A DNA stretch of 64,000 bases from assembly GCA_945862265.1 (NCBI GenBank), contig CAMAXP010000014.1, forward strand, positions 1 through 64,000, read 5' to 3'. The stretch is from Bordetella parapertussis. GTDB lineage: Bacteria > Pseudomonadota > Gammaproteobacteria > Burkholderiales > SG8-39. Positions 9,080 through 25,744 of this stretch are shown here, piece by piece (the stretch's first letter is position 1; the number at the start of each line of letters is the position of its first letter). Made by a program: the position numbers and the translations under genes. A model generated the notes under the pieces. It had not been told where the DNA came from and ran no database searches. It saw only the letters and a list, made by a program, of their open reading frames with translations.

Positions 9080-10423
9080 TTAGGCGGCAAGCGCCGCGGG
9101 GAGGCCCAGTGTTACGGAAAGTGCCGCCGAAAATTTTTCAACCAGTTCGTCCAGTTGCGCCTCTTCCAGGATGAATGGCGGCGCAAACAGCACATGGTCG
9201 CCCCGCACCCCGTCCAGGGTGCCGCCCATCGGATAGCACATCAATCCGGCGTTCAGGGCTTCCTTCTTCAGGCGCGCGTTGACCTTCTTCGCGGGGTCGA
9301 AAGGCTTTTTGGTCGCCCGGTCCTCGACCAGTTCGATCGCGCGGAACAGCCCGCGGCCACGGATGTCGCCGACATGAGGATGACGGCCGAATGCGGCGCG
9401 GAGCCTGGCGTCGAGAGCGTCGCCCAAGGGGGTAACACGGGCCAGCAGCCCGTCCTCGTTCAGGCGCCTTTGCACGGCGAGCGCACCCGCGCAGGCCGCC
9501 GCATGCCCCAGATACGTGTGGCCATGCTGGAAGAACCCGGTGCCGGAAACGATCGCCTCATAGACTTTCTTCGTGGCGATGACCGCGCCGATCGGCTGGT
9601 ATCCCGCACCGAGACCCTTGGCGATGCAGACCAGGTCGGGCACTACGCCCTCCTGCTCGAAAGTGAATAACGCGCCGCAACGCCCCATGCCGCACATCAC
9701 CTCATCGAGGATCAGCAGCACGCCGTATTTGTCGCAGACCTCCCGCACGCGCTTGAAATACCCCGGCACTGCGGTCACCGCGCCCAGCGTTGCGCCAACA
9801 ACGGTTTCAGCGACGAACGCGATCACCTTGTCCTCGCCCAGGCGCAGGATCTCAGCTTCGAGCTCTGCGGCCAGGCGCGCCGCATAGGCTTCATCGTCCT
9901 CGGCCGCCTGCTTCTCGCGATAGGCATAGCAGGGCGACACATGCGCCACGTCGATCAGCAGCGGCTCGAACTGCTGGCGGCGCCAGGCATTGCCGCCGAC
10001 CGCCAGGGCACCGAGGGTATTGCCGTGGTAGCTGCCGCGCCGGGAGATGATGTGCTCACGCTGCGGTTCACCCTTTTCGACGTAGTACTGGCGCGCAAGC
10101 TTCAGCGCAGCCTCCACCGCCTCGGAGCCACCGGAAACGAAGTACACGCGATCGAAGGCCTTCGGCGAGCGGCGGATCAGCTCGTCGGCCAGCGCCTCCA
10201 TCGGCTCATTCGAGAAGAACGAGGTGTGCGCGAAGGGCAGCTTGTCCAGCTGCGCCTTGATCGCCTCAATGACTGAGCGGTCGGAGTGCCCGAGGCACGA
10301 AACCGCCGCGCCCCCGGATGCGTCGAGATACCGCTTGCCGTCCCGGTCGAAAAGGTAGGCGCCGTCGCCACGGACGGCGACGGGATAGTCGTTCCTGGGG
10401 TTGCGATGAAAGACGTGGCTCAT
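9080..10423 (-). CDS. Class III PLP-dependent aminotransferase
   Basis: 447 residues, fold-type I omega-aminotransferase family. The PLP lysine lies in [12 protein letters not shown], and the ring-nitrogen aspartate in [12 protein letters not shown]. The [15 protein letters not shown] phosphate-binding region and [12 protein letters not shown] are also intact. The family moves an amino group from an amine or omega-amino acid to pyruvate or an oxo acid. Substrate cannot be read from sequence; it could feed the transported organic-acid route downstream or be independent. It precedes the TAXI gene by 47 bases and may share its transcript. Confidence 0.9.
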   Translation of the reverse strand: MSHVFHRNPRNDYPVAVRGDGAYLFDRDGKRYLDASGGAAVSCLGHSDRSVIEAIKAQLDKLPFAHTSFFSNEPMEALADELIRRSPKAFDRVYFVSGGSEAVEAALKLARQYYVEKGEPQREHIISRRGSYHGNTLGALAVGGNAWRRQQFEPLLIDVAHVSPCYAYREKQAAEDDEAYAARLAAELEAEILRLGEDKVIAFVAETVVGATLGAVTAVPGYFKRVREVCDKYGVLLILDEVMCGMGRCGALFTFEQEGVVPDLVCIAKGLGAGYQPIGAVIATKKVYEAIVSGTGFFQHGHTYLGHAAACAGALAVQRRLNEDGLLARVTPLGDALDARLRAAFGRHPHVGDIRGRGLFRAIELVEDRATKKPFDPAKKVNARLKKEALNAGLMCYPMGGTLDGVRGDHVLFAPPFILEEAQLDELVEKFSAALSVTLGLPAALAA

Positions 10424-10437
10424 GCGACCCCCGTAAG

Positions 10438-12267
10438 TTATGCGGCGAGCTTTTCGTGCAGCAACGTGCGACGCACCTCGAGTTCGCGCGGCAAGTGGGT
10501 GCCCAGCGTGCCTAGCAGCTCATCGTGCGAACGCAGCTCCTCGGCCCAGGCGGCGTGCTCGACTTCGCTCAGTGCGGAAAACTGTTCGCGCGTGAATTTC
10601 TCCAGGCCCTTCCACGAAAGGTCTTCGTACGAAGGCATGATCCCCAGGGGCGTGGTCTTGCCCTTGGCGCTGCCCTCGCAGCGCTCCACGATCCACTGCA
10701 GCACGCGCATGTTCTCGCCGAAGCCGGGCCAGATGAACTTGCCCGCGGCATCGCGCCGGAACCAGTTCACTCGGAAGATCTTCGGCGCCTTGGAAGCGGC
10801 CTTGCCGACTTTCAGCCAGTGCGCGAAATAGTCGCCGACGTGATAGCCGCAGAATGCCAGCATCGCCATCGGGTCACGCCGCACCACGCCCACCTTGCCG
10901 GTGATCGCTGCCGTTGTTTCCGAGCCGAGGGTGGCGGCCATGTAGACGCCGTCTTCCCAGCTCGGGGCCTCGACCACGAGCGGCACGGTGGAGGAGCGCC
11001 GTCCGCCAAAGAGGAACGCCGAGATCGGCACGCCGGCCGGATCCTCCCAGGCGGCGTCCATGGACGGGCACTGGGAGGCGGGCACGGTGAAGCGCGAATT
11101 CGCATGCGCCGCCAGGCGTCCGCAGTCCGGGGTCCACTGCTGGCCCTGCCAGTCGATCAGCTCGGCAGGCGGCGTGTCGGTCATGCCTTCCCACCAGACG
11201 TCGCCTTCGGGCGTCAGCGCCACGTTCGTAAAGATCACGTTCTTGTGCAGCGTCTTCATCGCGTTCGGGTTGGTCTGGTCCGAGGTGCCGGGCGCGACGC
11301 CGAAGAAGCCATTCTCCGGGTTGATCGCATAGAAGCGGCCATCCTTGCCCGGCTTCAGCCAGGCGATGTCCTCGCCGATCGTGGTGATCTTCCAGCCGTT
11401 GAAGCTCGCAGGCGGGATCAGCATCGCGAAGTTGGTCTTGCCGCAGGCCGAGGGAAAGGCCGCGGAGACGTAGTGCTTGTCCCCCTTGGGAGATTCAACG
11501 CCGAGGATCAGCATGTGCTCTGCGAGCCAACCTTCGTCGCGCGCCATGACCGAGGCGATGCGCAGCGCCAGGCACTTCTTGCCGAGCAGCGCGTTGCCGC
11601 CGTAGCCTGAGCCATACGACCAGATCTCGCGCGTCTCGGGGAAATGGACGATCCACTTCTCCTTGTCGTTGCACGGCCAGGGCACATCCTTCTCGCTGGC
11701 CGCCAGCGGCGCGCCCACTGAATGCACGCAAGGCACGAAGGCACCGTCCGCACCGATGTGGTCGATCACGGCGCGCCCCATGCGGGTCATCATGCGCATG
11801 TTGACGACCACATAGGCGGAGTCGGAAACCTCGACGCCAACCTGGGCGATATGCGAGCCAATGGGGCCCATCGAGAACGGCACGACATACATCGTGCGTC
11901 CGCGCATGCAGCCGTCGTAGAGCCTGTCGAGCGTACCGCGCATCTCGGACGGTTCCACCCAGTTGTTGGTCGGGCCGGCATCGTCTTTCTTGGTGCTGCA
12001 GATGAAGGTGCGGTCTTCCATGCGCGCCACGTCCGTGGGGTGCGACCGCGCAAGGTAGCTTCCAGGACGCAGCTTTTCGTTCAGCTTGAGAAAGGTGCCC
12101 GCTGCAACGAGCTCGTTGCAGAGGCGTTCGTTTTCTTCTTCCGACCCGTCGCACCAGACGATGTTCGCCGGCTTGGTCAGCGTCGCGATCTTCGAAACCC
12201 ATTCGCGCAGCGCCTGGTGGCGTACGTAGGCCGGTGCGTTGGAAATATCGGTGCGGGGGTCATTCAT
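10438..12267 (-). CDS. pckG: Phosphoenolpyruvate carboxykinase (GTP)
   Basis: 609-residue cytosolic enzyme that converts oxaloacetate and GTP to PEP, CO2 and GDP, the first step of gluconeogenesis from C4 acids. The kinase-1 P-loop is [12 protein letters not shown], preceded by [17 protein letters not shown]-type sequence, and the GEDIAWL metal/GTP segment follows. Length and N-terminus match the GTP family rather than the ATP family. ATG at 12267. It is 14 bases before the aminotransferase, so co-transcription is likely. A gluconeogenic enzyme fits growth on organic acids imported by the systems nearby. Confidence 0.97.
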   Translation of the reverse strand: MNDPRTDISNAPAYVRHQALREWVSKIATLTKPANIVWCDGSEEENERLCNELVAAGTFLKLNEKLRPGSYLARSHPTDVARMEDRTFICSTKKDDAGPTNNWVEPSEMRGTLDRLYDGCMRGRTMYVVPFSMGPIGSHIAQVGVEVSDSAYVVVNMRMMTRMGRAVIDHIGADGAFVPCVHSVGAPLAASEKDVPWPCNDKEKWIVHFPETREIWSYGSGYGGNALLGKKCLALRIASVMARDEGWLAEHMLILGVESPKGDKHYVSAAFPSACGKTNFAMLIPPASFNGWKITTIGEDIAWLKPGKDGRFYAINPENGFFGVAPGTSDQTNPNAMKTLHKNVIFTNVALTPEGDVWWEGMTDTPPAELIDWQGQQWTPDCGRLAAHANSRFTVPASQCPSMDAAWEDPAGVPISAFLFGGRRSSTVPLVVEAPSWEDGVYMAATLGSETTAAITGKVGVVRRDPMAMLAFCGYHVGDYFAHWLKVGKAASKAPKIFRVNWFRRDAAGKFIWPGFGENMRVLQWIVERCEGSAKGKTTPLGIMPSYEDLSWKGLEKFTREQFSALSEVEHAAWAEELRSHDELLGTLGTHLPRELEVRRTLLHEKLAA

Positions 12268-12390
12268 GCGATGGACTCCAAAATGAAAACGGCCCTGGGC
12301 TGGCCGGGCCGAAATGATTGATTCCTGATCCCCGGAATTGTATCAGCGCGGCCGCTGGCGGGGCTAGCCATCAGGCGCCCTACCAACGGG

Positions 12391-12408
12391 GTTTGCTGCG
12401 CAGCAAAC
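12391..12408. promoter_or_regulatory. Perfect 18-bp palindrome between abrB-like gene and pckG
   Basis: GTTTGCTGC/GCAGCAAAC is fully self-complementary. It lies 29 bases past the abrB-like stop and about 125 bases upstream of the pckG start in a gap of 169 bases. There is no T tract, so it is not a standard terminator. It may be an operator for pckG or a 3'-end hairpin of the upstream transcript. The rest of the gap shows nothing else I recognise. Confidence 0.5.
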
Positions 12409-12436
12409 TCCCTTGAAGGATGCACAAACTACTGTA

Positions 12437-13498
12437 TCACTTCGACTTTCTAAGTTTCACAGCGATCGCGTGAGCCCACTTGAACAAGGTCCCGGTCCCG
12501 GTCACCAGCACCAGCACGCGGGTCACTTGTGCGGCCGTCACCAGGGGCACCCCAAGCTGCAGCACTTTCGCGGTGATGCACATCTCGGCAATCCCTCCCG
12601 GCGCGGTCGCAAGGATGACGCTGGGAATCGGCAGCCCGTACATCCAGGCCAGCCCCGCCCCCATGCTCGCGGCCAGGCCTATGGCGAGCAGGATGCTGGC
12701 CAGGACCGCCACAACGAAGCCCGGGATCCGGTCGAGGTAAGTGCGCTCGAACCGGCCTCCGAGCGCGCACCCGATCAGCAACTGGCCGACGTTCGACACC
12801 AGCGGCGGCATGGCCGACAGGTGTACTTCGTTCACGGTAAGGGCAATCACGCTGAAGAGCGCACCGAGCATGAACGCGTTCGACATCCCGGCCGCAGTCA
12901 GCAGGCCGCCGCCTGCCGCCGCTATCGCCAGCAGCACCACAAGAAGCCCCCAGTCCAGCGAGGCGGTCGCCTGCACGTAGACGTCGGCGCCGTGTACGCC
13001 CGAGTAGGTCATCACGAAAGGAATGATGATGACGACGGCGAGGATGCGCATCGATTGCGCAATCGTGACCCTGTCGACCCGCGCACCGAACCGCTCGGCC
13101 AGCACCGCCATTTCCGCCGCGCCCCCGGGTACGCTGGCGAAGAATGCCGTCGTGCGGTCGGTTCCCGTCACGCGGCTGATGAACCAGGCGCAGGCGCACG
13201 CGATCAGGATTGCCAGCAGCGCGGCCAACAGCAGGAAATGCCAGTACGAGACCACCTGCCTGGCCACGACAGGGGTGAAGTACAGGCCAAGCGCGGTGCC
13301 GATGATCACCTGCCCGACCTGCCGCCCGCCGGTCGGGGCCCGGAGCCGCGCCCCGCTGAAATTGAAGGCCGCCATCACCAGCAGCGGCCCGATCATCCAT
13401 GGCAACGGCGTCTTCAGCCATGAGAAAAGGGCCCCGGCCACCGCGCACAGCGCGAGGCTCACCACGGGGTTCAGGAACGTGTCCCGCGCGGCCCTCAC
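12437..13498 (-). CDS. AbrB-family membrane protein (COG3180)
   Basis: About 353 residues with ten or so hydrophobic helices arranged as two similar halves; the same GGAAEMAV / GGIAEMCI phrase appears in each ([17 protein letters not shown] and [16 protein letters not shown]), the hallmark of the AbrB duplication family. Some members were once labelled ammonia monooxygenase; the real role is unproven, perhaps a regulator or permease of small molecules. GTG at 13498 is preferred: it overlaps the mnmE stop as GTGA and gives the usual family length. The longer upstream frame is mnmE read out of frame. Confidence 0.85.
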   Translation of the reverse strand: MRAARDTFLNPVVSLALCAVAGALFSWLKTPLPWMIGPLLVMAAFNFSGARLRAPTGGRQVGQVIIGTALGLYFTPVVARQVVSYWHFLLLAALLAILIACACAWFISRVTGTDRTTAFFASVPGGAAEMAVLAERFGARVDRVTIAQSMRILAVVIIIPFVMTYSGVHGADVYVQATASLDWGLLVVLLAIAAAGGGLLTAAGMSNAFMLGALFSVIALTVNEVHLSAMPPLVSNVGQLLIGCALGGRFERTYLDRIPGFVVAVLASILLAIGLAASMGAGLAWMYGLPIPSVILATAPGGIAEMCITAKVLQLGVPLVTAAQVTRVLVLVTGTGTLFKWAHAIAVKLRKSK

Positions 13499-14844
13499 TT
13501 GCCGATGCAGAACCGCGAAAAGATTTCCCCGAGCAGGTCGTCCGCGCTGAACTCGCCGGTGATCCCGGCAAGCGCCTCCTGCGCCAGGCGCAACTCCTCG
13601 GCAAACAACTCCAGTTGCGCGGATTGGCCGACGGCCGCCTCGAGCCGCTCGCTCGCAAGCGCCAGAGCGCGCAGGTGGCGCTCGCGCGCAACAAACAAGG
13701 ACTCCCCGGTGCGCTCCCAGCCGGCCGCCTGAAGCAACGCGGCCCGCAACAAGTCGATCCCCGCATCCGCCTTCGCCGACACGAGGATTTCCTGCACATC
13801 GCCCGCGCGTGCCCCGGGCTGCAAGCCTGCAAGGTCGATCTTGTTGAATACATGGATTCGGTGCGCCGCCCGCGGCAGGCGTGCGAGGAGTTCCCGGTCC
13901 TCGTCCGTGATCCCGGTAGACGCATCGAACATCATGAGGACGACATCCGCGCGGTCGAGTTCCCGCCACGTGCGCTCGATGCCCAGGCGCTCGACCTCGT
14001 CGGCCGCGTCCCGCAAGCCGGCGGTGTCGATGATGTTCAGCGGGACCCCTTCGATCGCGATGGCCTCGCGCAATGTGTCGCGGGTGGTCCCAGGTACCGG
14101 GGTCACAATGGCACGGTCATCGCCCGCAAGGCGGTTCAGCAGGCTGGACTTGCCGACATTGGGACGGCCCGCGAGCACGACATGGATCCCAGTACGAAGC
14201 AGGCTGCCTTTGCGACTGCGGGCGAGGACGTCCGCCAGCGCCTGCCGGACGGCAACGAGCCGGGCCTGGAGGTCGTCGCGATGCACCGGATCGATCTCTT
14301 CTTCGGGAAAATCGAGTCCCGCCTCCGTCAGGGCACGAAGGTCGGTCAGCTGCGACACCAGCGCGTGAACCGCCTCGGAAAACTCCCCCGACAAGGAACG
14401 CAACGCGGCGCGCGCAGCCTCGCCGGTGGCCGCTTCGATCAGGTCGGCCACCCCCTCGGCCTGCGCCAGATCGAGGCGGCCGTTGAGAAATGCGCGACGC
14501 GTGAACTCGCCGGGCTCCGCCAGCCGCGCGCCGGCATCGACACAGGCGGAAAGGATCGACCCGAGAACGACCGGCCCTCCGTGGCCCTGCAACTCGAGGA
14601 TATGTTCACCGGTATAGGAGCCGGGCGCCGGGAAATACAGGGCAAGACCCTGGTCGAGCGGCGCGCCCTTTGCATCCCGGAAACCTGCCAGCGTCGCTAC
14701 CCGCGGCGGCGGCAACGCGCCTGCGACCCTGGCAGCAATCACGGGCGCGGCAGGCCCCGAAACGCGGACGACTCCTATGCCACCCCGCCCAGGGGGCGTG
14801 GCGATTGCAGCGATCGTATCCGGCGAAGGATCAGCGTTTTCCAT
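13495..14844 (-). CDS. mnmE: tRNA uridine-5-carboxymethylaminomethyl GTPase MnmE
   Basis: Works with MnmG to put the cmnm5 group on U34 of certain tRNAs. The folate-binding N-terminal domain begins [20 protein letters not shown]. The G domain has the P-loop [12 protein letters not shown], the GTTRD switch, DTAGLRD, and NKID. The protein ends in the family's FCIGK, whose cysteine is conserved. ATG at 14844 starts 449 residues, the normal size. It overlaps the yidC stop by 14 bases, the standard gene order in this phylum. Confidence 0.98.
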   Translation of the reverse strand: MENADPSPDTIAAIATPPGRGGIGVVRVSGPAAPVIAARVAGALPPPRVATLAGFRDAKGAPLDQGLALYFPAPGSYTGEHILELQGHGGPVVLGSILSACVDAGARLAEPGEFTRRAFLNGRLDLAQAEGVADLIEAATGEAARAALRSLSGEFSEAVHALVSQLTDLRALTEAGLDFPEEEIDPVHRDDLQARLVAVRQALADVLARSRKGSLLRTGIHVVLAGRPNVGKSSLLNRLAGDDRAIVTPVPGTTRDTLREAIAIEGVPLNIIDTAGLRDAADEVERLGIERTWRELDRADVVLMMFDASTGITDEDRELLARLPRAAHRIHVFNKIDLAGLQPGARAGDVQEILVSAKADAGIDLLRAALLQAAGWERTGESLFVARERHLRALALASERLEAAVGQSAQLELFAEELRLAQEALAGITGEFSADDLLGEIFSRFCIGK

Positions 14845-16507
14845 GGGCAGGTATTTGGCGCTCGAACATGCGCTGGATCTGCCATTGCTGTGCAATTGAA
14901 AGGATGTTGTTCACGAGCCAGTAGAGCACCAGGCCGGCCGGGAAGAAGAAGAAGAAGATGCTGAACACGAACGGCATGAACATCATCACCTTGGCCTGCA
15001 CCGGATCCGGCGGCACCGGGTTGAGCTTGGTCTGGATCACCATGGTGACCGTCATCAGGATCGGGAGAACGTAAAAAGGATCCAGCGCGGACAGGTCGTG
15101 GATCCAGAGCATGAACGGCGCATGCCGCAGCTCGATCGCGGCAAGGAGCACCCAGTACAGCGCAATGAACACCGGGATCTGCACGAGGATCGGGAAACAC
15201 CCGCCGAGCGGGTTGATCTTCTCCGTCTTGTACAACTCCATCATGGCCTGGTTCTGCCGCGCGCGGTCATTGGCGTACATCTCGCGGATCTTGGTGAGCC
15301 GTGGTGTGACGAGCTTCATCTTCGCCATCGACCTGTAGCTCGCCGCCGAAAGAGGGAAGAACACCAGCTTCAGCGTGACCGTCAGCAGGATGATGGCAAC
15401 ACCCCAGTTGGCGGCGAGGCTGAAGTATTTTTCCAGCAGCCAGAACAACGGCCACGCAATGATCGTAAGCCAGCCGTAATCCACCACCAGGTCAAAGCCG
15501 GGCGCCACATCCTTAAGCCGTCGCTGTTCCTGCGGGCCGGCGTAGAGGGGTGCGCTCACCTTCGCTGTGGCGCCGGGCGCAATCGCCGGGACAGCGATCA
15601 CAACGCGCCCGCTGTAAACCCCGTCCGGGCGCATCTCGACCACATAGTCGCGTAACCCCGCGCCCTCGGTAACCCATGCAGCGACGAAATAGTGCTGCAC
15701 GTAGGCGATCCAGCCGTCGCCCGATTGCTTCAGGTGATCGGGTTTGCCTTTGTCTATATCGGAGAACTGGACTTTCTCGAACTTCTTCTCGCTTGTGTAC
15801 TGCGCAAACCCGTTGAAACTCTGCGCCCCGAACGACTGGGCGAGGGAGCTGCCCCCGGCGGGTTGCTTGCCGTCGTGGGTCAACTGGAAGTAGGCGTGCG
15901 GCGCGACCGGCGCGGTGCCGCCGTTACGGATCTCGATCGCTACGCCAATCTGGTAGCTGTCCCGCGCAAACGTGTAGACCTTTTCAACGACGAGGCCGTC
16001 CCTGCCTTCGGCCGCGAGGCGCAGCTCGAGTGAGTCCTTGCCGTCGGGCAACATGCGCTCGCCGGGCAGCACACGCCACAGCGTCCGGTGGTTAGGGCCG
16101 CCGTCCCCAGTCAACCCACTTTGCGCAAAGTACTGGTGCTCAGGCCCAAGCAGTACGAGGTTCTTGGTCTGGTCGTTCGTCTCCTTGTGCTTCAGGAGTT
16201 CGATCCGGGTCACGCCCCCGCCGAGCGTGTCGATATCGGCCACCAACAGGTCGGTCTTGACCTGGATAGTCTCGCCTTTGAGGGCGACCGGTCCCGCGAC
16301 CGGCGCAGGCACGGCGGCGGGCGTCGCCGCCGTCGCCTGAGTCGCTGGGGTTGGAACTGCGCCCGGGACGCCCTTGGCCTCCTTGGATTGCTGGGCGGCG
16401 GCCGCCACGGCAGCAGGCTTGGGACGCTGCTCCTTCTCCCACTCGGTCCACAGGAGCAGGAGGGAAAAGCTGAAAACGAAGAAGAGGATGAGTCTCTGGG
16501 TATCCAT
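14831..16507 (-). CDS. yidC: Membrane protein insertase YidC
   Basis: Inner-membrane insertase that folds and inserts proteins alone or with SecYEG. N-terminal anchor [14 protein letters not shown], then a Pro/Ala-rich linker and the large periplasmic beta domain (residues ~55-340). The conserved five-helix core at the C-terminus has [20 protein letters not shown] and [23 protein letters not shown] 16507 matches homologue starts. A GTG at 16516 that overlaps the yidD stop as GTGA, 11 bases after an AGGA, is a real alternative and would add three residues. Confidence 0.97.
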   Translation of the reverse strand: MDTQRLILFFVFSFSLLLLWTEWEKEQRPKPAAVAAAAQQSKEAKGVPGAVPTPATQATAATPAAVPAPVAGPVALKGETIQVKTDLLVADIDTLGGGVTRIELLKHKETNDQTKNLVLLGPEHQYFAQSGLTGDGGPNHRTLWRVLPGERMLPDGKDSLELRLAAEGRDGLVVEKVYTFARDSYQIGVAIEIRNGGTAPVAPHAYFQLTHDGKQPAGGSSLAQSFGAQSFNGFAQYTSEKKFEKVQFSDIDKGKPDHLKQSGDGWIAYVQHYFVAAWVTEGAGLRDYVVEMRPDGVYSGRVVIAVPAIAPGATAKVSAPLYAGPQEQRRLKDVAPGFDLVVDYGWLTIIAWPLFWLLEKYFSLAANWGVAIILLTVTLKLVFFPLSAASYRSMAKMKLVTPRLTKIREMYANDRARQNQAMMELYKTEKINPLGGCFPILVQIPVFIALYWVLLAAIELRHAPFMLWIHDLSALDPFYVLPILMTVTMVIQTKLNPVPPDPVQAKVMMFMPFVFSIFFFFFPAGLVLYWLVNNILSIAQQWQIQRMFERQIPAHGKR

Positions 16508-16512
16508 GGATT

Positions 16513-16737
16513 TCACGTTTTGTAGCGTCCTGGAACAGGGTCATAGCCCCCCGCATGCCAGGGATGGCAGCAGGCAATGCGTTTGGCAGCCAGCCATGAG
16601 CCGCGCGCCGCGCCGTGGCACCGCAGGGCCTCGTCCGCGTACTCGGAACAGCTGGGATAGAAACGGCAGCTGGGCCCCGACATGGGGCTCAGGAAATAGC
16701 GATAAAAGCGGATCAGCGCGCGCAGGAGTGTCTTCAC
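16513..16737 (-). CDS. yidD: Membrane protein insertion efficiency factor YidD
   Basis: 74-residue amphipathic protein that aids YidC-dependent insertion. It carries the diagnostic cysteine-rich block [15 protein letters not shown] and later [14 protein letters not shown]. It overlaps the end of rnpA and the likely start of yidC, so all three should be translated together. Confidence 0.97.
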   Translation of the reverse strand: MKTLLRALIRFYRYFLSPMSGPSCRFYPSCSEYADEALRCHGAARGSWLAAKRIACCHPWHAGGYDPVPGRYKT

Positions 16738-17090
16738 TTCGCCAGCCTTTCGAGGCAGGTCCGCAACTGCCCGACTGTTTCGGTCGAGGTTTTGAGGCCA
16801 TAGGGAGGCCGGACCAATACATCCAGTGCGCCGAGATCCCCCTGCACCTGACGGAAAGCCTCCCGGATGCAGCGCTTGATCCGGTTGCGGTCTGACGCAA
16901 GCACCGCATGCTTCTTCGATATCAGGATGCCGAGCCGTGCGGTCCCCGCCGGTCGCGCCGAATAGAAGAAGGTAAAACCGTTCAGGTTGCGTTTGGTTCC
17001 GGCCCGCATCAGGGCTTCGAACTCCACGCTCGTACGAATGCGCTTGTCCTTGCCGAACCCGGCCGGTTTCGAGGTGCCGGTGCCGGGCAC
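16734..17090 (-). CDS. rnpA: Ribonuclease P protein component
   Basis: 118 residues. Binds the RNase P RNA and helps it remove 5' leaders from tRNA precursors. The RNR-type motif is seen as [16 protein letters not shown], with the preceding [13 protein letters not shown] strand typical of the family. GTG at 17090 gives a Gly/Thr-rich start; no better start is in frame. It follows rpmH by 25 bases, the usual pairing. Confidence 0.95.
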   Translation of the reverse strand: MPGTGTSKPAGFGKDKRIRTSVEFEALMRAGTKRNLNGFTFFYSARPAGTARLGILISKKHAVLASDRNRIKRCIREAFRQVQGDLGALDVLVRPPYGLKTSTETVGQLRTCLERLAK

Positions 17091-17115
17091 GCGCGCGAAG
17101 CGTGTCTTGCCGTGC

Positions 17116-17250
17116 TCAGACAGCCAGACGGGCGCGACCGCGGGCGCGGCGCGCGCTGATCACTGCGCGGCCACCTGGGGTTTTCATGCGCGCACGGAAC
17201 CCGTGGGTCCGGGTACGCCGCGTTTTGGAAGGTTGATAAGTTCGCTTCAT
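17116..17250 (-). CDS. rpmH: Large ribosomal subunit protein bL34
   Basis: 44 codons encode [18 protein letters not shown], then [21 protein letters not shown] and a short tail, the canonical L34 sequence, highly basic. It heads the minus-strand operon rpmH-rnpA-yidD-yidC-mnmE and has a strong promoter upstream. It diverges from dnaA. Confidence 0.98.
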   Translation of the reverse strand: MKRTYQPSKTRRTRTHGFRARMKTPGGRAVISARRARGRARLAV

Positions 17251-17278
17251 GACTGCCTCGGGCCGCAAAAAGGCGCGT

Positions 17279-17307
17279 ATTACACGCTGTACCTAACCCA
17301 TTGTCAA
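17279..17307 (-). promoter_or_regulatory. Sigma-70 promoter of rpmH
   Basis: On the minus strand, TTGACA (17302-17307) and TGTAAT (17279-17284) are separated by exactly 17 bases. Transcription would begin near 17272, about 20 bases before the rpmH start codon. A consensus -35 suits a ribosomal-protein operon. Confidence 0.8.
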
Positions 17308-17332
17308 CTTTCCGGGCTTTTTGCGCCAAGCC

Positions 17333-17341
17333 TGTGGATAA
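17333..17341 (-). promoter_or_regulatory. DnaA box upstream of dnaA
   Basis: TGTGGATAA on the plus strand, i.e. a perfect TTATCCACA on the minus strand. It lies about 100 bases upstream of dnaA and just before a possible -10 (TAGAAT, 17358-17363), a position that suits autoregulation of dnaA. The rest of the 17251-17442 gap is the rpmH/dnaA divergent promoter region. Confidence 0.7.
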
Positions 17342-17442
17342 GTCGGTCCGAAAAGGGTAGAATTGCTGCCACGAAATGCGGCCGTTCCACGGCGGCGCCA
17401 GTGCCCCCGAAACCGCCCAGCGAAGCACCGAAAATCACTTCA

Positions 17443-18804
17443 ATGCAGAACCTCTGGGACGCCTGTTTGCGCCGCCTCGAACGCGAGCTTCCAGCCCAAC
17501 AATTCAACACCTGGATCCGGCCCCTGTCGATCGACGGCACGGCCAGCGACCCCGGCAGCCTGACTCTGGCAGCCCCGAACCGCTTCGTTCTTGAGTTGGT
17601 CCGGGAGAAGTTTTCCGGGCGCATCGAAAAGCTGTTTTCCGAAGAGAACGCCGGGCAGGTCTCGCTGAAGCTGGTTCTTGCGCGCGGTGCCGATGGGATG
17701 GCACGAGCCACCCCCACCGCAGCCAGTACCTCCACCCCCGCCGCCGCCGCCTCCTCTGCCCCCAGGATCCCACAGACGCTGGAGCGTGCGCGACTGAACC
17801 CCGCATTCACGTTCGACAGCCTGGTCACCGGCAAAGCCAACCAGCTCGGCCGGGCTGCGGCAATCCAGGTTTCCGAAAACCCCGGCATCTCCTACAACCC
17901 CCTCTTTGTATATGGGGGCGTCGGCCTGGGTAAGACCCACCTCGTGCAGGCGATCGGCAATTTTGTCGCAGCGAAGCGCCCGGACGCGAAGATCCGTTAT
18001 ATCCATGCCGAACAGTACGTGACCGACGTGGTGCGCGCATACCAACAGAAATCCTTCGAGGAGTTCAAACGCTATTACCACTCGCTCGACCTCCTGCTGA
18101 TCGACGACATCCAGTTCTTCTCCAACAAGGGGCGCACGCAGGAGGAGTTCTTCTACGCCTTCAATGCGCTGGTCGAGGCCCACAAGCAGATCGTCATTAC
18201 CTGCGACACCTACCCGAAAGAGATCTCGGGCATGGAGGAAAGGCTGATCTCCCGCTTCGGCTGGGGGCTCACGGTTGCCATCGAGCCCCCCGAACTGGAA
18301 ATGCGGGTGGCGATCGTGCTCAAGAAAGCTGAGGCTGAAGCGGTTGTCCTGTCGGAAGACATCGCCTTCTTCATTGCAAAGCACATCCGCTCCAACGTTC
18401 GCGAGCTCGAGGGTGCCTTGAAGAAAGTGCTCGCCTACTCGCGGTTCAACGCAAGGGAACTCTCCCTGGACCTGGCAAAAGATGCGCTGCGTGACATCCT
18501 CAACGTGGCCAACCGCCAGATCACGGTAGAGAACATCCAGAAAACCGTCGCCGAGTTCTTCAAGCTGAAGATCTCCGACATGCACTCGAAGAAAAGGAAC
18601 CGCAACGTCGCGCGTCCCCGCCAGGTTGCGATGGCACTGGCCAAAGACCTCACTCATATGAGCCTCCCTGAAATCGGCGAGGCCTTCGGCAACCGGGACC
18701 ACACCACGGTCCTGCACGCTTGCCGGACCATCGCAAGCCTGCGCAAGCAGGATTCGGTCATAAACCGCGACTACCTCGTCCTCGAACAGGTGCTAAAGGG
18801 ATGA
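17443..18804 (+). CDS. dnaA: Chromosomal replication initiator protein DnaA
   Basis: 453 residues. Binds DnaA boxes and melts the origin. Domain I starts [20 protein letters not shown]; an Ala/Thr/Ser-rich linker follows (residues ~85-105). The AAA+ domain has GGVGLGKTH (Lys164) and LLIDDIQF. The C-terminal DNA-binding domain carries [14 protein letters not shown] 17443 is chosen by the family N-terminus; the longer upstream frame is not conserved. The ribosome site is weak, which fits a low-level regulator. Confidence 0.98.
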   Translation: MQNLWDACLRRLERELPAQQFNTWIRPLSIDGTASDPGSLTLAAPNRFVLELVREKFSGRIEKLFSEENAGQVSLKLVLARGADGMARATPTAASTSTPAAAASSAPRIPQTLERARLNPAFTFDSLVTGKANQLGRAAAIQVSENPGISYNPLFVYGGVGLGKTHLVQAIGNFVAAKRPDAKIRYIHAEQYVTDVVRAYQQKSFEEFKRYYHSLDLLLIDDIQFFSNKGRTQEEFFYAFNALVEAHKQIVITCDTYPKEISGMEERLISRFGWGLTVAIEPPELEMRVAIVLKKAEAEAVVLSEDIAFFIAKHIRSNVRELEGALKKVLAYSRFNARELSLDLAKDALRDILNVANRQITVENIQKTVAEFFKLKISDMHSKKRNRNVARPRQVAMALAKDLTHMSLPEIGEAFGNRDHTTVLHACRTIASLRKQDSVINRDYLVLEQVLKG

Positions 18805-19015
18805 GCGCCTGCTTGAAAACGTGTGTACGGGATGCGTACAGATTGTGGGTAACTCTGCATTCCTGCCTCCCGGAATTAGTTACCCCATTCCATGCACAGG
18901 CAGTACACAGGCGGTCAGAAGCGCTTTTTGCCGCGCAAGCTGCTGTAGCAAGAGGGTTTTCAAAGTTATCCACACAAGTGATGCCCTCTATTAACTATTA
19001 CCAAGGATATATAAG
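18805..19015. other. oriC: Probable replication origin (oriC) between dnaA and dnaN
   Basis: A 211-base gap without a gene. It contains a perfect DnaA box TTATCCACA (18966-18974) and a one-mismatch box on the other strand, TGTGGGTAA (18844-18852), then an AT-rich run just before dnaN (18987-19015, including TTAACTATTA and GATATATAAG) that could be the unwinding element. Position and content fit a betaproteobacterial origin. Few boxes are perfect, so the exact limits are uncertain, and the rpmH-dnaA gap may contribute. Confidence 0.7.
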
Positions 19016-25168
<6,153 letters not shown>

Positions 25169-25270
25169 GATGATCTTCAGGAGCCTGCCTTGGGAAGGGG
25201 GCAGATGATAAGCGCAACGGCGGCCTGATGACAACCAACCATGTCACACCCACCGCCCGAACACCTGAAT

Positions 25271-25729
25271 TCAGTTGGGCAGGCTGTTCTCGCGGGACGA
25301 GAGTAATTCTTCCGCAATCAAGCGGCTGGCGGGGGTTTCGAGGTTCCAGAGGACCATCAGCACGATCAGCTTGAGTTGGTCGAGGGAAAGTGTTCGTCCC
25401 GCTGCCGCCATCGCACGATCCATCACCAGTTCGCGCAACACCGGGTCGAGCACGCCGATGTTTTCAAGGTGCATGACGAGGCCACGGCAGCCGGCATCGA
25501 GCTTGGCGCACTCCTTGGCCGCGAAGGTGCGCAGCGCGCGAGAGGGCGCAGGCAGCGAAGCGACGCTGCGATGCGGCGCATGCAACATGCCGGCCAGCCA
25601 GGACAACGCCTCGCTGATGTCCGACTCTTCGAACCCCGCAGCGGAAAGTCGTTTGGCAACCAGCTCGTTGTTCTGCGAAAGATCCGCCCGGCGGCAGTTT
25701 TCAAACAGGTAAACAAAAATGTCGTACAT
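25271..25729 (-). CDS. smg: Smg family protein (DUF494)
   Basis: 152 residues, starting MYDIFVYLFENCRRADLSQN, the DUF494/Smg signature. The family is conserved next to dprA and topB in beta- and gammaproteobacteria. Its molecular role is not known; no catalytic motif is visible. It lies 15 bases downstream of dprA and is likely in the same operon. Confidence 0.93.
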   Translation of the reverse strand: MYDIFVYLFENCRRADLSQNNELVAKRLSAAGFEESDISEALSWLAGMLHAPHRSVASLPAPSRALRTFAAKECAKLDAGCRGLVMHLENIGVLDPVLRELVMDRAMAAAGRTLSLDQLKLIVLMVLWNLETPASRLIAEELLSSRENSLPN

Positions 25730-25744
25730 GGCGTGTTTTTCTTC

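Noticed and set aside
13499-13969. Longer N-terminus for the AbrB-like protein
   Set aside because: It is mnmE read in another frame; the GTGA junction start gives the family length.
16987-17442. N-terminal extension of dnaA
   Set aside because: The extra 152 codons cover rnpA, rpmH and the promoter on the other strand and are not part of the DnaA family.
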